Shown here: positions 7,844-16,570 of the stretch, one piece after another
Layout of the letters: each line of letters begins with the position of its first letter
How positions within the stretch are numbered: position 1 is the first letter of the stretch
Assembly (NCBI GenBank): GCA_963609725.1
Contig: CAVDLI010000004.1
Location: forward strand, 1-44,931
Length of the DNA stretch: 44,931 nucleotides
Direction of reading: 5' to 3'
From: UBA9732 sp963609725
GTDB lineage: Bacteria; Spirochaetota; Spirochaetia; Sphaerochaetales; Sphaerochaetaceae
Position numbers and translations under genes: made by a program
Notes under the pieces: generated by a model
Seen by the model: only the letters and a program-made list of their open reading frames with translations
Database searches by the model: none
Told to the model about the DNA's origin: nothing

Positions 7844-9016
7844 TTACTGTTCAATATTATTAGAGTCAATTTCATTGAGCATTGATATTACAGGATTTGC
7901 ATAATTGCGGTAGACCATGTCTTGTACATCTGGTTTTAGATATCTGTAGTGTTTTACAAATGCTTTTGTATTCATATTTACATATTTATCTTCATATTTA
8001 TTGCTATTATTAATGAAGTCATAAGCAAAATAATTTGTATCATGCAGCCTATAATTCAAATGGATTTGCCGGTCAATTTCACGCACAGCAGTCCTTGCGT
8101 CAGAAATAGACTCTTTTAGAGGACATCCTACTTGAATATGCACATTGCCTTTTGGAAGACGCAGACCGCGTATAAGATCAAGGATATCGGCATATTTCTT
8201 TTTTACATAAACATTGTACACACCCTCAGCTTTGAGCTTGCGAATTTCTTCTTGGCTTTTGGTTACATCGCAAGGATCAAATTCGTAACTTATTGCTACT
8301 GGAACAATTGAAGCCTTTTCCAAAAATTGCTGGAAAGGATAACCGTCTTCTCTGTATGCAAGATATAGCATCTTGAGAATTGCAGCACTTGTATTATCAA
8401 CGCCATCTTTGGAACGCCCGCTTTTTTGTGCAATCCAAATGGATTTTTTCTTGGTTTCTATGGCATATTTTAAGTAACGACTAACGCGCAACGTCTCATT
8501 TCTTAAGTCCAATGCTGATGCTAAAGTCCTTCTTATTGTTACAGCTCCATTTACTTTGAATAAATCTGTTGCAAATTGATTGACCAAAAGATTGTCACCA
8601 ATAACCATCTCACACATTTGCATACCACTGCGAAATAAAGCTAAGTCTAATAAAGCTGTATCAAGAACAATGTCTCTGTGATTGCTTATGTAAATATGAG
8701 GTTTGTCTTTGCCTTCTTTTGCAAGTTCTTCAAAACCTCCAAACGAAAACTCATCAATACTGGAGCTTTCAATCATTTCAAGAAACAAATTACAAGTGAT
8801 AAGTTCTTGAAAAGCAGTATAAGAATGTACCTGGGTTAACAAATGAGATAGTAATCTCTTTGCGTGAAAAGACTTCCATGTGTTTGTAATTCTGTTGTGG
8901 CGTGAGATGATATCTGTAAAATTGTTTAACAGTTGCGGATATTGTCTAAGACGATCAATTGCATCTTCAAAATCTTGTCCCTCGTAGGGTGCTATATCTT
9001 TATAATTATCTTCCAT
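7844..9016 (-). CDS. 1-acylglycerol-3-phosphate acyltransferase-like protein
   Basis: A 390-aa membrane-associated acyltransferase of the PlsB/PlsC superfamily, likely acting in phospholipid or lipid-anchor synthesis. The catalytic block is SNHRDIVLD (about 111-119); the spacing of H and D differs by one residue from classical HX4D, but the NHRDI-LD form is familiar from a Bacteroidetes/spirochaete subfamily. Further family blocks are GDNLL, NGAVTIRR, WIAQKSGRSKDG and VPVAISYEFDP. The start chosen is ATG 9016, which has AGGA eight bases upstream; ATG 9031 has none. Natural acyl donor and acceptor cannot be read from sequence. Confidence 0.85.
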   Translation of the reverse strand: MEDNYKDIAPYEGQDFEDAIDRLRQYPQLLNNFTDIISRHNRITNTWKSFHAKRLLSHLLTQVHSYTAFQELITCNLFLEMIESSSIDEFSFGGFEELAKEGKDKPHIYISNHRDIVLDTALLDLALFRSGMQMCEMVIGDNLLVNQFATDLFKVNGAVTIRRTLASALDLRNETLRVSRYLKYAIETKKKSIWIAQKSGRSKDGVDNTSAAILKMLYLAYREDGYPFQQFLEKASIVPVAISYEFDPCDVTKSQEEIRKLKAEGVYNVYVKKKYADILDLIRGLRLPKGNVHIQVGCPLKESISDARTAVREIDRQIHLNYRLHDTNYFAYDFINNSNKYEDKYVNMNTKAFVKHYRYLKPDVQDMVYRNYANPVISMLNEIDSNNIEQ

Positions 9017-9077
9017 TTTTTTATTCCTCATTAAAAGTTTTTACAAAATATATTTTGCAAAAACGGCTTTGCTCTTG

Positions 9078-9106
9078 ATTATAACAAATGCATTTGCAAA
9101 TCGCAA
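9078..9106 (-). promoter_or_regulatory. Promoter for the acyltransferase/lipoprotein unit
   Basis: Minus strand: -35 TTGCGA (9101-9106), 17-bp spacer, -10 TATAAT (9078-9083). The spacer contains the perfect palindrome CAAATGCATTTG (9085-9096), a possible operator. Confidence 0.65.
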
Positions 9107-9242
9107 TTAAGGGGATTTTTAGATAGTAGACAAGACAAGTTTTTTGCAATATTCAGTAATAAATCTACAAATTGTTCATTTGTGAAATCCAAAGAAAAGG
9201 GCTTTGCATTTTGACATTTACAGTATTTTGTTACAATAAAAT

Positions 9243-9271
9243 TTGACTTGTACGCAATCTGCTGTTAGAAT
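9243..9271 (+). promoter_or_regulatory. Promoter for the serA-lrp operon
   Basis: -35 TTGACT (9243-9248), 17-bp spacer, -10 TAGAAT (9266-9271). It lies about 90 bases before the start codon, leaving a long leader. The remainder of the 346-base gap 9017-9362 shows no gene. Confidence 0.75.
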
Positions 9272-9290
9272 GAAAAATAAGTGAAACAAC

Positions 9291-9347
9291 TGGCAAAAAC
9301 AAAGATATTAAACTTGAAGAGTTTAAGAGGCTCTTACTTGTTTGCCA
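9291..9347 (+). promoter_or_regulatory. Structured leader in front of serA
   Basis: TGGCAAA (9291-9297) can pair with TTTGCCA (9341-9347); inside, AAGAG and CTCTT can form a second stem. The outer arm ends just before the AAGGAG ribosome-binding site (9351-9356), so folding could affect serA translation. Confidence 0.4.
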
Positions 9348-9362
9348 AAAAAGGAGAAAATG

Positions 9363-10247
9363 ATGCTTATTCTTATTTCTGATGCCTTTGATGCATCTCT
9401 TGAGTCCAAATTACAGCAGTTTGGAGAAGTTACAACTGACAAATCTAGAGCTCCAGAGGCTCACGTTATCCTCGTAAGAGCAAAAACAATCTGTGATAAG
9501 GCATATATTGATGCAGCAAAGAATGTAAAACTCATCATTCGTGGTGGAGTTGGAATAGACAATATTGATAAAGCTTATGCAGAGTCTAAAGGAATTATTG
9601 TTCGCAATACTCCAAAAGCAAGTTCTATAGCTGTAGCAGAGTTGACATTTGCATTAATGCTTGCAGCTCCAAACAATATCATTACATATCATAATGGAAT
9701 GAAGAATGGTGAATGGCTCAAAAACATCAAGAGAACAGAGCTTTATGGAAAAACTTTGGGACTTCTTGGAATTGGAAACATTGCAACAAAAGTTGCTGAA
9801 AGAGCAAAAGCATTTGGTATGAACGTCATTGCATACGATAAATATGTTTCATCTTCTGCTGTTGCAACACTTGTTCCAACTGTTGAAGATGCTGTTAAAG
9901 ATGCTGATTACATTTCAATTCACATGCCATTGACAGATGAAACTAGAGACATGTTCAACGCAGAGCTTTTTGCAAAAATGACACATAAGCCTGTGATTAT
10001 CAATGCAGCAAGAGGTGCAATTGTTAATGCTGATGACATGGTAAAAGCACTTGATGATGGTCAAGTTACTTGCTATTGTGCAGATGTCTATCCAACAGAT
10101 CCTCCAAAAGCAGATTATCCACTTCTTAAGTCTGATAAAGTTATTCTTACACCACACGTTGGCGCTAACAGCAAAGAAAATCTCTTAAGAATTGGCGATG
10201 AAATTGTTGCAACTATCAAAGATCTTAAAGATAACGGTAAAATTTGA
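9363..10247 (+). CDS. serA: D-3-phosphoglycerate dehydrogenase-like oxidoreductase
   Basis: A D-isomer 2-hydroxyacid dehydrogenase, probably oxidising 3-phosphoglycerate as the first step of serine synthesis. The NAD-binding Rossmann motif is LLGIGNIA, the catalytic Arg lies in NAARGAIV, and the catalytic His in TPHVGA. Where the family usually has Glu (DVFPTEP in E. coli SerA), this protein reads DVYPTDPP, an Asp substitution. It is the short form (about 294 aa) without the C-terminal ACT regulatory domain. Start: ATG 9363 has AAGGAG six bases upstream; ATG 9360 directly before it is possible. The stop overlaps the lrp start (TGATG), so the regulator is coupled to it. The exact substrate is inferred. 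Confidence 0.88.
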   Translation: MLILISDAFDASLESKLQQFGEVTTDKSRAPEAHVILVRAKTICDKAYIDAAKNVKLIIRGGVGIDNIDKAYAESKGIIVRNTPKASSIAVAELTFALMLAAPNNIITYHNGMKNGEWLKNIKRTELYGKTLGLLGIGNIATKVAERAKAFGMNVIAYDKYVSSSAVATLVPTVEDAVKDADYISIHMPLTDETRDMFNAELFAKMTHKPVIINAARGAIVNADDMVKALDDGQVTCYCADVYPTDPPKADYPLLKSDKVILTPHVGANSKENLLRIGDEIVATIKDLKDNGKI

Positions 10248-10696
10248 TGAAATTAGATGAAACCAATAAGGCTATTATAAAGGAACTCAGTAATGGAAGA
10301 AAAGCTTTCAGTGCTATAGCTGAGAATATTGGAATTACAGAGAACACTGTTCGCGCAAGAGTGAATAAACTAATAGAGGACGGTGTTCTCCAAATTTCAG
10401 GGCTTATAGACCCAGAATACGTACCAGAAATGCAAGTTGTAATTATGGGAATAAAACTGAGTACTCTAGATCTTGAGAGCAAGGCAAAAGAATTCCTTGC
10501 TCTCAAGGGCGTTATGTCTGTTGTTGTAGTTACAGGAAGATATGATTTAATAGTACATCTTGCAACAGGGACATCTGGAGATAATAGCCTGCTTAATTTC
10601 TTCAAAAATGAATTAAGCAAAATTAAAGGAGTATCTGATGTGGAGACTTTTGTCGTATATCAGTCTCACGATTACAGAGTTCCTTATATAATCTAA
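10247..10696 (+). CDS. Lrp/AsnC family transcriptional regulator
   Basis: A 149-aa feast/famine regulator. An N-terminal winged helix-turn-helix (about 1-50, with ITENTVRARVNKLIEDGVL) is followed by a RAM ligand-binding domain (about 60-140, including VVVVTGRYDLIVHL). Family members bind DNA as octamers and respond to amino acids. Its ATG overlaps the serA stop codon, so both are made from one message; the likely role is amino-acid control of serA and its own operon. The ligand is unknown. Confidence 0.93.
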   Translation: MKLDETNKAIIKELSNGRKAFSAIAENIGITENTVRARVNKLIEDGVLQISGLIDPEYVPEMQVVIMGIKLSTLDLESKAKEFLALKGVMSVVVVTGRYDLIVHLATGTSGDNSLLNFFKNELSKIKGVSDVETFVVYQSHDYRVPYII

Positions 10697-10723
10697 TTCC
10701 ATTTTGATTTATAATAAAGCTCA

Positions 10724-11494
10724 ATGGAACGAAATATTAAAACTCAAGCAATAGTAGTTAGAACCTCAAAATATGGAGAACTTCACAAGATAGTTACTTT
10801 GTTAAGCCCTCAGTTGGGACTTGTTTCAGCTATCATTTATGGAGGAAGAAAAGGTAAAAAAACTGCTATTGCTCCGTTGTTTTCAATAGGGGAGTTTCAA
10901 CTTTATAATAATCCAGTAAAAAAAGAATACTCTATAGAAGAGAGTGTTCTTTCATTTATTCCAACAGCAATCAATGAGGATTTGGAAAGCACTTATACAG
11001 CTTCTTTTATGTGTGAGCTTGTCACAAAGACTCCATCAGATGATTCTAAAGAAATATTTGACCTCTTACAAAACGCATTGCAAGTTCTAGAAGTCAACAC
11101 AAAAAACATTATAGAAAACAGTACAGAAAACAATGATGAGAACTCAAAATGTATTGCAATTGCATTTATGTGGAAACTCATTCAAATTTGGGGGCTAGCA
11201 CCAAATTTAGATTATTGCCCAAGTTGTGACCGCAAATATGAAGAAGATGAAATTCTTTCATTTTCTTCTTCTTTTCTTGTTCCTGTTTGCAAAAACTGTG
11301 GTGATAATACTTCTTTTATTCTTCCTCCTGGAGCAAGAAGATATTTGCGTTATACTCTTGTAATGTCATTTGATGATGCTTGCAAAATTAAATTGAACGC
11401 TGCTGCGCAAGTTCGTATTTTTTCTTATATGACACAATGGATTAAGATGCACATAAATGCGCCACTTAAGACGCTAGATAACTGGATAAAATAA
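10724..11494 (+). CDS. recO: DNA repair protein RecO
   Basis: RecO works with RecR to load RecA on gaps coated with single-strand binding protein. The 256-aa protein has the N-terminal OB fold (TQAIVVRTSKYGELHKIVTL), and a zinc finger with CPSC (about 165-168) and CKNC (about 189-192). An Asn/Glu/Ser-rich insertion sits at about 125-142 in the helical domain. It starts 27 bases after lrp and may be in the same operon. The 82-base gap to the convergent mutL contains a short tandem repeat. Confidence 0.93.
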   Translation: MERNIKTQAIVVRTSKYGELHKIVTLLSPQLGLVSAIIYGGRKGKKTAIAPLFSIGEFQLYNNPVKKEYSIEESVLSFIPTAINEDLESTYTASFMCELVTKTPSDDSKEIFDLLQNALQVLEVNTKNIIENSTENNDENSKCIAIAFMWKLIQIWGLAPNLDYCPSCDRKYEEDEILSFSSSFLVPVCKNCGDNTSFILPPGARRYLRYTLVMSFDDACKIKLNAAAQVRIFSYMTQWIKMHINAPLKTLDNWIK

Positions 11495-11508
11495 TGGGGT
11501 CTTTGTAA

Positions 11509-11552
11509 ACCTCTAAAGAACCCTCTAAAGACCACTAAAGAACCTCTAAAGA
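11509..11552 (+). repeat. Short tandem repeat of CCTCTAAAGA units
   Basis: Four imperfect copies of a unit like CCTCTAAAGAA stand in the gap between convergent recO and mutL. The unit resembles half of the AAAAACCTCT element found elsewhere in intergenic DNA here. Confidence 0.7.
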
Positions 11553-11576
11553 TTGCAAAATGCAAGTTGGTTACAA

Positions 11577-13430
11577 CTAAATTATGCGCCCAACTTTTTT
11601 GTATAATTCTTCGCGTGTTATTTCAAAGGTAAAACTTCTTCCATGTGGACACACCATTGCATCAAGTGTAAATACTTTGTCTACAAGGCTTTTTGCTGTT
11701 ATATAATCTAGAGGAACTCCTGCTTTAATTGCAGAATGACAAGCTATTATTGCAAATAAACCCTTGCGGGCACTTTCAATATCTCCAGTAGTATTTTGTA
11801 TATAAGAGGCAATGGATGCTTCATTTTTACGACATGTAGCAGGAATTGTAGACATTTCCCACAACATGGGTTCAACACGAGTAAGTTCTACGCCAAAATC
11901 GGAATAAATTATGCTGTTTTCCAAAAGAAAGTCATCAGTAGAACGGTCTGTTTCAAATTGGTATGGAACAATGAGCCTTTGAACGTCTTTTTGTGAAAGT
12001 ATTTCATCATATAACAGTCGTTCGTGGGCCGCATGCTGGTCTATAAATAGTAATTTGTCGTTAACTTCAACCAAAAGAAAAGTATTAAACAGCTGTCCTA
12101 TATATTTGTAAGGTTTTTCACCGTTTATATTTTTAGTATCTTCAATTGCTTTTGATTGTAGTAAATCCTCTTGTCTCAAGTTACTTTGAGATAAATCTTG
12201 CTCTTTGTATTCTTTATTAGACTCCTTATTAGAGCCTTCTTCTGCATTAGTTTTTGTACTAGAGCTTTTCATGATTGCTTTAGCATTTTCAAACCAAGAA
12301 GGATTAAAAGGTACAGCTGTTGAAGTTGTTTTATTAGTTGAGCAGTTATTTACCTTATTGCTTAAATCATTATTAGAAGTAGCAGAGTATGGTATATGAG
12401 GAAGTTCTTTTACTTCATCTTGAGACTCTTCATTTTTGAAAGATGTATTAGAAAACTGCCCATGAAGAAGAGCATTTCGTATCATTGATGTAATTGAAGC
12501 ATAAATTTGACTTTGGTTACGAATTTTACATTCTCGTTTAGCTGGATGAATATTAAAGTCTACCAGTGATGGATTGTCATTTATGAACAAATAGAAGAAC
12601 GGGAATGCTCCACCTGGTAGTGTCACAGAATATGCATTATTAATTGCTTGAACAAGAGAATAATTGTCAATAATTCTGCCGTTCATAAACACTTTTATTT
12701 GACTTCTATCTCGTTTGTAGCAAGATGGGTCTAATGACACAGCATAAAGTTTTATATTATCATTTTCATAATTCATCTCAAGAATTTGGGCAGGTGCAAA
12801 CGCTTTGTCCAAAGCCATAACATCAACAACACGTTTTTTCTTACTTGATCTTGTTAAATGTAATTTAAGCTCGCTGTCTACAAAAAACAAAAATTCAACA
12901 TCTTCAAAACCTAATGCTTTTTCCAAAAATACTTTACGGCAATCAGCTGTTTCACTTTGAGGCCTATGCAAAAAGAGCTTACGAGCAGGGATCATCTCAA
13001 AAAGATTTTCCATGCAGACTAGCGTTCCTTTTGAAACACTTCCTGTAAGTAAAGCGCTTTGAATTCCGTTATCTACAACAATCTTATTTCCGTTAGAGTC
13101 AATAGTAAGAATAGAGCATGAAGCAATGCTGTTGAGAGCTTCACCTCTAAACCCTAAAGTTCTAAGATTGAAAAGGTCGTCTAAAGTACTAATCTTGCTT
13201 GTTGCGTGGCTTACACAAGCTAAAGGAAGATCTTCTTTAGACATCCCAGTGCCATTATCAATAACTGTAAGGCTTTTTATGCCACCCATTTCTAGATATA
13301 CACTTATTTTTGTTGCTTTTGCATCTAAAGAATTATCAATAAGTTCTCTAAGAACAGAAGAGGGTCGTTCAACGACCTCTCCTGCTGCAATTCGAGAAAC
13401 AATAATTGAATCTAACTTCTTAATTGCCAT
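11577..13430 (-). CDS. mutL: DNA mismatch repair protein MutL
   Basis: A 617-aa MutL homodimer subunit that couples mismatch recognition to strand incision. The GHKL ATPase motifs are present at the N-terminus: ELIDNSLDA (about 29-37), DNGTGM and TLGFRGEAL. The N-terminal part ends with NIHPAKRE. After a low-complexity linker (about 330-440, with SNKESNKEYKE), the C-terminal domain contains DQHAAHERLLYD, ACHSAIKAG and CPHGRS, the metal-site motifs of the endonuclease type of MutL; the last Glu of DQHA(X)2E(X)4E is Asp here. It follows the FecR/barrel gene by 9 bases on the same strand. No strong ribosome-binding site is visible. Confidence 0.96.
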   Translation of the reverse strand: MAIKKLDSIIVSRIAAGEVVERPSSVLRELIDNSLDAKATKISVYLEMGGIKSLTVIDNGTGMSKEDLPLACVSHATSKISTLDDLFNLRTLGFRGEALNSIASCSILTIDSNGNKIVVDNGIQSALLTGSVSKGTLVCMENLFEMIPARKLFLHRPQSETADCRKVFLEKALGFEDVEFLFFVDSELKLHLTRSSKKKRVVDVMALDKAFAPAQILEMNYENDNIKLYAVSLDPSCYKRDRSQIKVFMNGRIIDNYSLVQAINNAYSVTLPGGAFPFFYLFINDNPSLVDFNIHPAKRECKIRNQSQIYASITSMIRNALLHGQFSNTSFKNEESQDEVKELPHIPYSATSNNDLSNKVNNCSTNKTTSTAVPFNPSWFENAKAIMKSSSTKTNAEEGSNKESNKEYKEQDLSQSNLRQEDLLQSKAIEDTKNINGEKPYKYIGQLFNTFLLVEVNDKLLFIDQHAAHERLLYDEILSQKDVQRLIVPYQFETDRSTDDFLLENSIIYSDFGVELTRVEPMLWEMSTIPATCRKNEASIASYIQNTTGDIESARKGLFAIIACHSAIKAGVPLDYITAKSLVDKVFTLDAMVCPHGRSFTFEITREELYKKVGRII

Positions 13431-13439
13431 GGCTTTGTT

Positions 13440-16349
13440 TTAGAAAGAGAAGGAACCTCCAGCAGAAAGAACTAAAGCATTTGAAGTAGTATCAATTGCT
13501 TGATAACTTCCTCTAATATGTGCTTCAAATCCTGCAATTGCAAAACTCATACCAATAAAACATGATGCATGATCAGGATTAAAGAGACTTGCAAGTGCTG
13601 CTTTTGTATCACCTTTTTTGATTAATGCATTTGCCATATTGGCAATCTTACTACTAAAGCCATCAATTAAAATTCCACCATCTAGGCTAAAGCCACCAAA
13701 TGCAACTTGTGTTTTGAGAACGTAAGTATCTGTAGATATCTCTTCAGTGGCATCACTTCTAGTTTTTACTGTGTTATAAGCCAAAATCTTGCCATTTTCT
13801 TTATTAAGAGCAAATGGAACAGTAGCAGAACTATCAATAGTAACAGGTCCCCAAGTAAGACCCAATACCAAATTAGCATCAATAGAAGTTCCCGCAAATG
13901 GAGTAACAACTGTTGCAATTGAAGTTCCTACAGTATTGCTAAGATGTTCACCTTTGTTGTATGCAGCACCAAGCCCAATGTAATAGCGTTCAGTAGAAAG
14001 TTTAGCATTAAGTTTTACCAAATATGGAAGGCTCTTAAAATCCAAAGCCTCTCCAATTACTAGTTTTGAAGCACCTCCCAATGTTGCATTTATGCTAATT
14101 CCTTTAATCTCAAAAGCACCGTTTATATCAAGAGCAGGGAAGAATTCAACACCATACTGTTTGTTCAAAAAATCTAAGTTTTGAATATCTGCTGCAGTAG
14201 AAAGACCAAACTCAACAGGGCCTACTGCTGCAGAGAGCCTTAAGCCTGCAAATTGATTTTTTCCATCAAGCTTGTTTGCAAGTTCAAGATCATCCATGAA
14301 TACATTAATGCCAAAGAAACCAAATTGACCATCAAAAGTGGCTGTAAGTCTGCTGTTTGATTCAAAATCTCCGTCATATCCAATGAAAACTGGGCTTGAG
14401 AATTTTGCATCATGAGAGCGGTCTACATCTATTTTGATTGAAGAGTTTTCATTTGTATAATTAATTCTTCCAATGTATCTCACAATGCTTGAAATATAAC
14501 CTGTTATGCCATTTTCTTTGTCAAATTTGAATATATTCTTCCAATCTGTGGCATTGCAGTCTGCTGTATTAACAGCAAGATGAAGACCAAATGTAAAATT
14601 GCCAACTGCAATATAAGGGTCAACCGCAATATAGACATTGCCCATGAAAAATCCCAAATTGAAAGCGTCACTTGAAACAAGACCTTTATATGTGGACTTG
14701 CTTCCATATTTCATCCCATATGAAACCCATATCTTTGCGCCAAATCTTACATTTGAAACTTTCTTTTCTTCTTTTGTTGAAACTTCTTCAGTTGCAGTTT
14801 CTACTGGCTCTTCTGTATTCTCAACAGGTTCTTGAGTCTCAAGCATTTCTATGTTTTCTACATTTATAGGTGTTTCAGAAACTTTTATCTCTGGAGTACT
14901 TGGTGCATCTGGAACTTTCACAGCTTCATTTTCAGCTTCATCTACAGTACTGCTTATTTCAATAATAGAAATACTTGGGTTAGCATCAATTGCTGGTGGC
15001 ACTGGAACAGTATCTACATCTGAGACAGAGACTGATACAGAAACTGGAGTAGCAGGGGCTGCAGGTACATTTTGTACAGCAGATATACTAGATATAAATG
15101 ATACAGTAGGTTCTACAGGTGCTTTTGGTACATTAGGAGTAGAAGTGCTTACTTTATCAAGAGACACATAAACACTTGGCTCACTTGGAGCTTTTGGAGT
15201 TTTTACTTCCTCTGGCTGAACAAGGAGAGAGTCAATGTAAAGAGGAAGTTCTTTTTCAAGAAGTTTTACAGCATAGTTGAATTCTTTTTCTCCATAAGTT
15301 TCTGGGTATGTGAGTTTTGCAAGGCCGTCACTTACAACTTCAATTGTTACATTCTCAAGGTCTTTTGGGTAAGCATTAAGGGCTGCTTTTGCGGCTGTAT
15401 AAATTTCCTGAGAAGTTACAAATGAAGGGTACTTAATATATGCTTTTCCAACATATGCTTCTAGTGTTGCTTCATATCCCTTATAAGAGAACGTCTTAAG
15501 TAAAGGATTATATTTATATACCACACTGGTTTCACTTTCTTTTATAGAAGGAGCATTTGGAACTTGTGGCGTTTCTACAGGTTCAACTATCTCAACTGGC
15601 TCAACTATCTCTACTGGTTCTGTTTCTACAGGTTCAGAAACCACTGGCGTTTCAATAACAGGCGCTTCAACAACTGGTGCTTCCGTGACAGCTTCATCTA
15701 CAACCTCATTTTCAACTTCACTTTCAACTTCACTTTCAACTTCACTTATATTTTGAGTTATCTCTTCATCTTCTTTAGGAAGTTGTACATTTGCTAGTGC
15801 ATTTTCAGTTGGATTTTGTACTGTAAAACCGTTAAACGTAACATTTACATATGCTCCTGCAAGGATATCGGTCTTAAGTCCTGTTATTGTATTTGTTGCA
15901 AGTACAGCTCCATTTGTTACGTATGCATCTTCTACCTTGTCAGTGGAAGTGACTAGCAAGGTTGTTCCTTTTGTAGCGCTGTAGGCCGATACTGGCGTTT
16001 TTACAATTATGTCGCTATCTCTTGATGACAATGTAAGATATCCGTCAAGAAGATAAACTTGAGGAGCATCTGTTAAGTTTATCAATCGCACCAATGAATA
16101 TGTGCCAATTTTGAGCTCAATTCCATCTCCCGTTAGTAGTACCTCGTTGTCAAACGTTCTTACAATCCAGTATTCATCCAAATATTGTGGTTCTGCTACG
16201 GCATTAAATTGCTCATTATATACTTTTGCATTTCCTGCTGGTTTTGCCATTTTTAATGGAGAAGCGAATATGAAGCCCATAGAAAGTACAGCTACAGTCA
16301 GTAGCAATACGAATTTCTTAGCTTTTGAATTTATTTTCATATTATTCAT
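13440..16349 (-). CDS. Large exported protein: FecR-like domain, Pro/Glu stalk, beta-barrel-like C-terminus
   Basis: A 969-aa protein whose start is taken at ATG 16349, five bases after AAAGGAG; a longer frame begins at 16388. Residues 1-30 are a signal peptide (cleavage near FIFA-SP). About 35-175 resemble a FecR-type beta-roll: GTYSLVRLIN, LLDGYLTLSS, TPVSAYSATKGTTLLV and NGAVLATN. About 175-275 is acidic (SEVESEVE, EPVEIVEPVE repeats); about 275-375 is an unidentified compact domain; about 375-530 is Pro-rich (PKAPSEPSV, PKAPVEPTV, PAAPATPVSVSVSV). About 530-969 are alternating, Gly-rich amphipathic strands ending in GGSFSF with a terminal Phe, as in outer-membrane barrels. I infer a periplasm-spanning outer-membrane anchor. 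Function unknown. Confidence 0.85.
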   Translation of the reverse strand: MNNMKINSKAKKFVLLLTVAVLSMGFIFASPLKMAKPAGNAKVYNEQFNAVAEPQYLDEYWIVRTFDNEVLLTGDGIELKIGTYSLVRLINLTDAPQVYLLDGYLTLSSRDSDIIVKTPVSAYSATKGTTLLVTSTDKVEDAYVTNGAVLATNTITGLKTDILAGAYVNVTFNGFTVQNPTENALANVQLPKEDEEITQNISEVESEVESEVENEVVDEAVTEAPVVEAPVIETPVVSEPVETEPVEIVEPVEIVEPVETPQVPNAPSIKESETSVVYKYNPLLKTFSYKGYEATLEAYVGKAYIKYPSFVTSQEIYTAAKAALNAYPKDLENVTIEVVSDGLAKLTYPETYGEKEFNYAVKLLEKELPLYIDSLLVQPEEVKTPKAPSEPSVYVSLDKVSTSTPNVPKAPVEPTVSFISSISAVQNVPAAPATPVSVSVSVSDVDTVPVPPAIDANPSISIIEISSTVDEAENEAVKVPDAPSTPEIKVSETPINVENIEMLETQEPVENTEEPVETATEEVSTKEEKKVSNVRFGAKIWVSYGMKYGSKSTYKGLVSSDAFNLGFFMGNVYIAVDPYIAVGNFTFGLHLAVNTADCNATDWKNIFKFDKENGITGYISSIVRYIGRINYTNENSSIKIDVDRSHDAKFSSPVFIGYDGDFESNSRLTATFDGQFGFFGINVFMDDLELANKLDGKNQFAGLRLSAAVGPVEFGLSTAADIQNLDFLNKQYGVEFFPALDINGAFEIKGISINATLGGASKLVIGEALDFKSLPYLVKLNAKLSTERYYIGLGAAYNKGEHLSNTVGTSIATVVTPFAGTSIDANLVLGLTWGPVTIDSSATVPFALNKENGKILAYNTVKTRSDATEEISTDTYVLKTQVAFGGFSLDGGILIDGFSSKIANMANALIKKGDTKAALASLFNPDHASCFIGMSFAIAGFEAHIRGSYQAIDTTSNALVLSAGGSFSF

Positions 16350-16570
16350 ACAAACTCCTTTGCAATGCCGTGATACCACATCTGCCATATATTTCTCGTT
16401 TATATTTTGTATCCTACTAATAATAATGCTAATGTGTGTGTTTTGCTAGTACATTAGGTCTAAATTGCGTTGTACATTGCACTTGGGAGTGTGCTCTTAT
16501 TGTGTCCTTATTGTGCAGAAATTATTTACATTACTCAGAGGTTTTTGAAAAACTTCTTCACATATTATGA

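Noticed and set aside
14851..15171. Long plus-strand frame opposite the FecR/barrel gene
   Set aside because: It mirrors the Pro/Val/Thr repeats of the real minus-strand gene and has no start signals.
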